This document shows positions 5,881 to 6,363 of a stretch of 6,363 nucleotides of DNA, one piece after another. The notes beneath the pieces are model-generated. The model was not told the DNA's origin and made no database searches. It saw only the letters and a list, made by a program, of their open reading frames with translations. The stretch's first letter is position 1. Every line of letters begins with the position of its first letter. This DNA comes from Verrucomicrobiota bacterium (lineage in GTDB: Bacteria; Verrucomicrobiota; Verrucomicrobiia; Limisphaerales; UBA11358). Made by a program: the position numbers and the translations under genes. Location of the stretch: NCBI GenBank assembly GCA_021323835.1, contig JAJPKI010000139.1:1-6363 (forward strand), given 5' to 3'.

Positions 5881-6363
5881 TTATTCCGCCGATTTCTTTT
5901 TTGAAATCGTGTGCGTCGCGTGGCCGAAATAAGCGTCGGCGGCTTCCATCAACGTTTCGGAAAGCGTCGGATGCGGATGCACGCTCAACGCAATGTCCTC
6001 GACGCTCGCGCCCATTTCCATCGCGACAACCGCTTCGGCAATCAATTCACCCGCGCCCGCGCCGCAAATGCCGACGCCGAGCAAACGATTTGTTTCGGGG
6101 TCAACGATCATTTTCGTCAGGCCGTCCGTGCGGTCAAATGAAAGCGCGCGACCGGAAGCCGTCCACAGAAATTTTGAGACTTCGTATTTAATTCCTTTTT
6201 CTTTTGCTTCGGCTTCGGTCAAACCGCACCAGGCGAGTTCCGGGTCGGTGAAAACAACGGCGGGAATAATCACATTTTCAAACGCGCTGTTCTCGCCGCA
6301 AATGACTTCGACGGCGATGCGCGCTTCCTTGTGCGCTTTGTGCGCGAGCAAAATGCCGCCGGC
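5881..6363 (-). CDS. lpd: Dihydrolipoyl dehydrogenase (E3), C-terminal fragment (5' end outside window)
   Basis: This is the last 160 codons of a gene running off the right edge, ending in TAA at 5881. Dihydrolipoyl dehydrogenase is the FAD-dependent E3 that reoxidises lipoamide with NAD+ in the pyruvate and 2-oxoglutarate dehydrogenase complexes and the glycine cleavage system. The fragment shows LLAHKAHKEA (the end of the FAD-domain region), then the dimerisation-domain opening VVFTDPELAWCGLTEAEA. Next come the LLGVGICGAGAGELI strand and the active-site segment HPHPTLSETLMEAA. There His131 of the fragment and Glu136 are the catalytic His-Glu pair that acts across the dimer interface. The redox CxxxxC disulfide and nucleotide-binding motifs lie outside the window. 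The short tail HTISKKKSAE is lysine-rich. The neighbouring tRNA is on the same strand 47 bp downstream. Which complex it serves cannot be told here. Confidence 0.95.
   Translation of the reverse strand, partial: AGGILLAHKAHKEARIAVEVICGENSAFENVIIPAVVFTDPELAWCGLTEAEAKEKGIKYEVSKFLWTASGRALSFDRTDGLTKMIVDPETNRLLGVGICGAGAGELIAEAVVAMEMGASVEDIALSVHPHPTLSETLMEAADAYFGHATHTISKKKSAE

Overview
The window looks like ordinary chromosomal sequence from a Verrucomicrobiota bacterium, probably of the Pedosphaera/Limisphaera type. This placement is inferred from three things. One is a prepilin-type protein with the GFTLIELLVVIAIIG leader and an FADGHA motif near its C-terminus. The second is a long secreted Kelch-repeat protein ending in an 'ATNND-RFYR' tail of the kind common in that phylum. 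The third is a CvpA-like membrane protein beginning MTIWILALVLLG. No rRNA or other phylogenetic marker is present to prove it.

Layout, left to right. The 3' end of a biotin synthase gene (bioB, +) has an unusual cysteine-rich tail. After 43 bp comes a secreted protein of about 890 residues (+) with 14 Kelch-type repeats; a good sigma70-like promoter overlaps the bioB stop codon. A family 2 glycosyltransferase (-) converges on it with no spacer at all between the stop codons. A short divergent intergenic region carrying a 10-bp inverted repeat followed by a T6 run separates the glycosyltransferase from a CvpA-like membrane protein (+). That gene converges, with 5 bp between stops, on a type IV pilin-like/pseudopilin gene (-). 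The pseudopilin start lies only 16 nt downstream of the CCA end of a tRNA-Pro(GGG) gene on the same strand. A 47-bp gap with a small palindrome and a plausible tRNA promoter then leads to the 3' end of a dihydrolipoyl dehydrogenase gene (lpd, -), which runs off the right edge.

The genes do not form one pathway. Biotin synthesis (bioB), 2-oxoacid dehydrogenase E3 (lpd) and tRNA-Pro are housekeeping functions. The Kelch protein, glycosyltransferase, CvpA-like protein and pseudopilin are cell-envelope or secreted functions, but their alternating orientation argues against a single operon. I see no mobile element, CRISPR array, toxin-antitoxin pair or defence system, and no convincing undescribed system. 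The points most worth a second look are the two-times-seven Kelch array with a composition shift inside it, the Cys-rich BioB tail, the hairpin in the divergent spacer, and the tRNA-pseudopilin juxtaposition.
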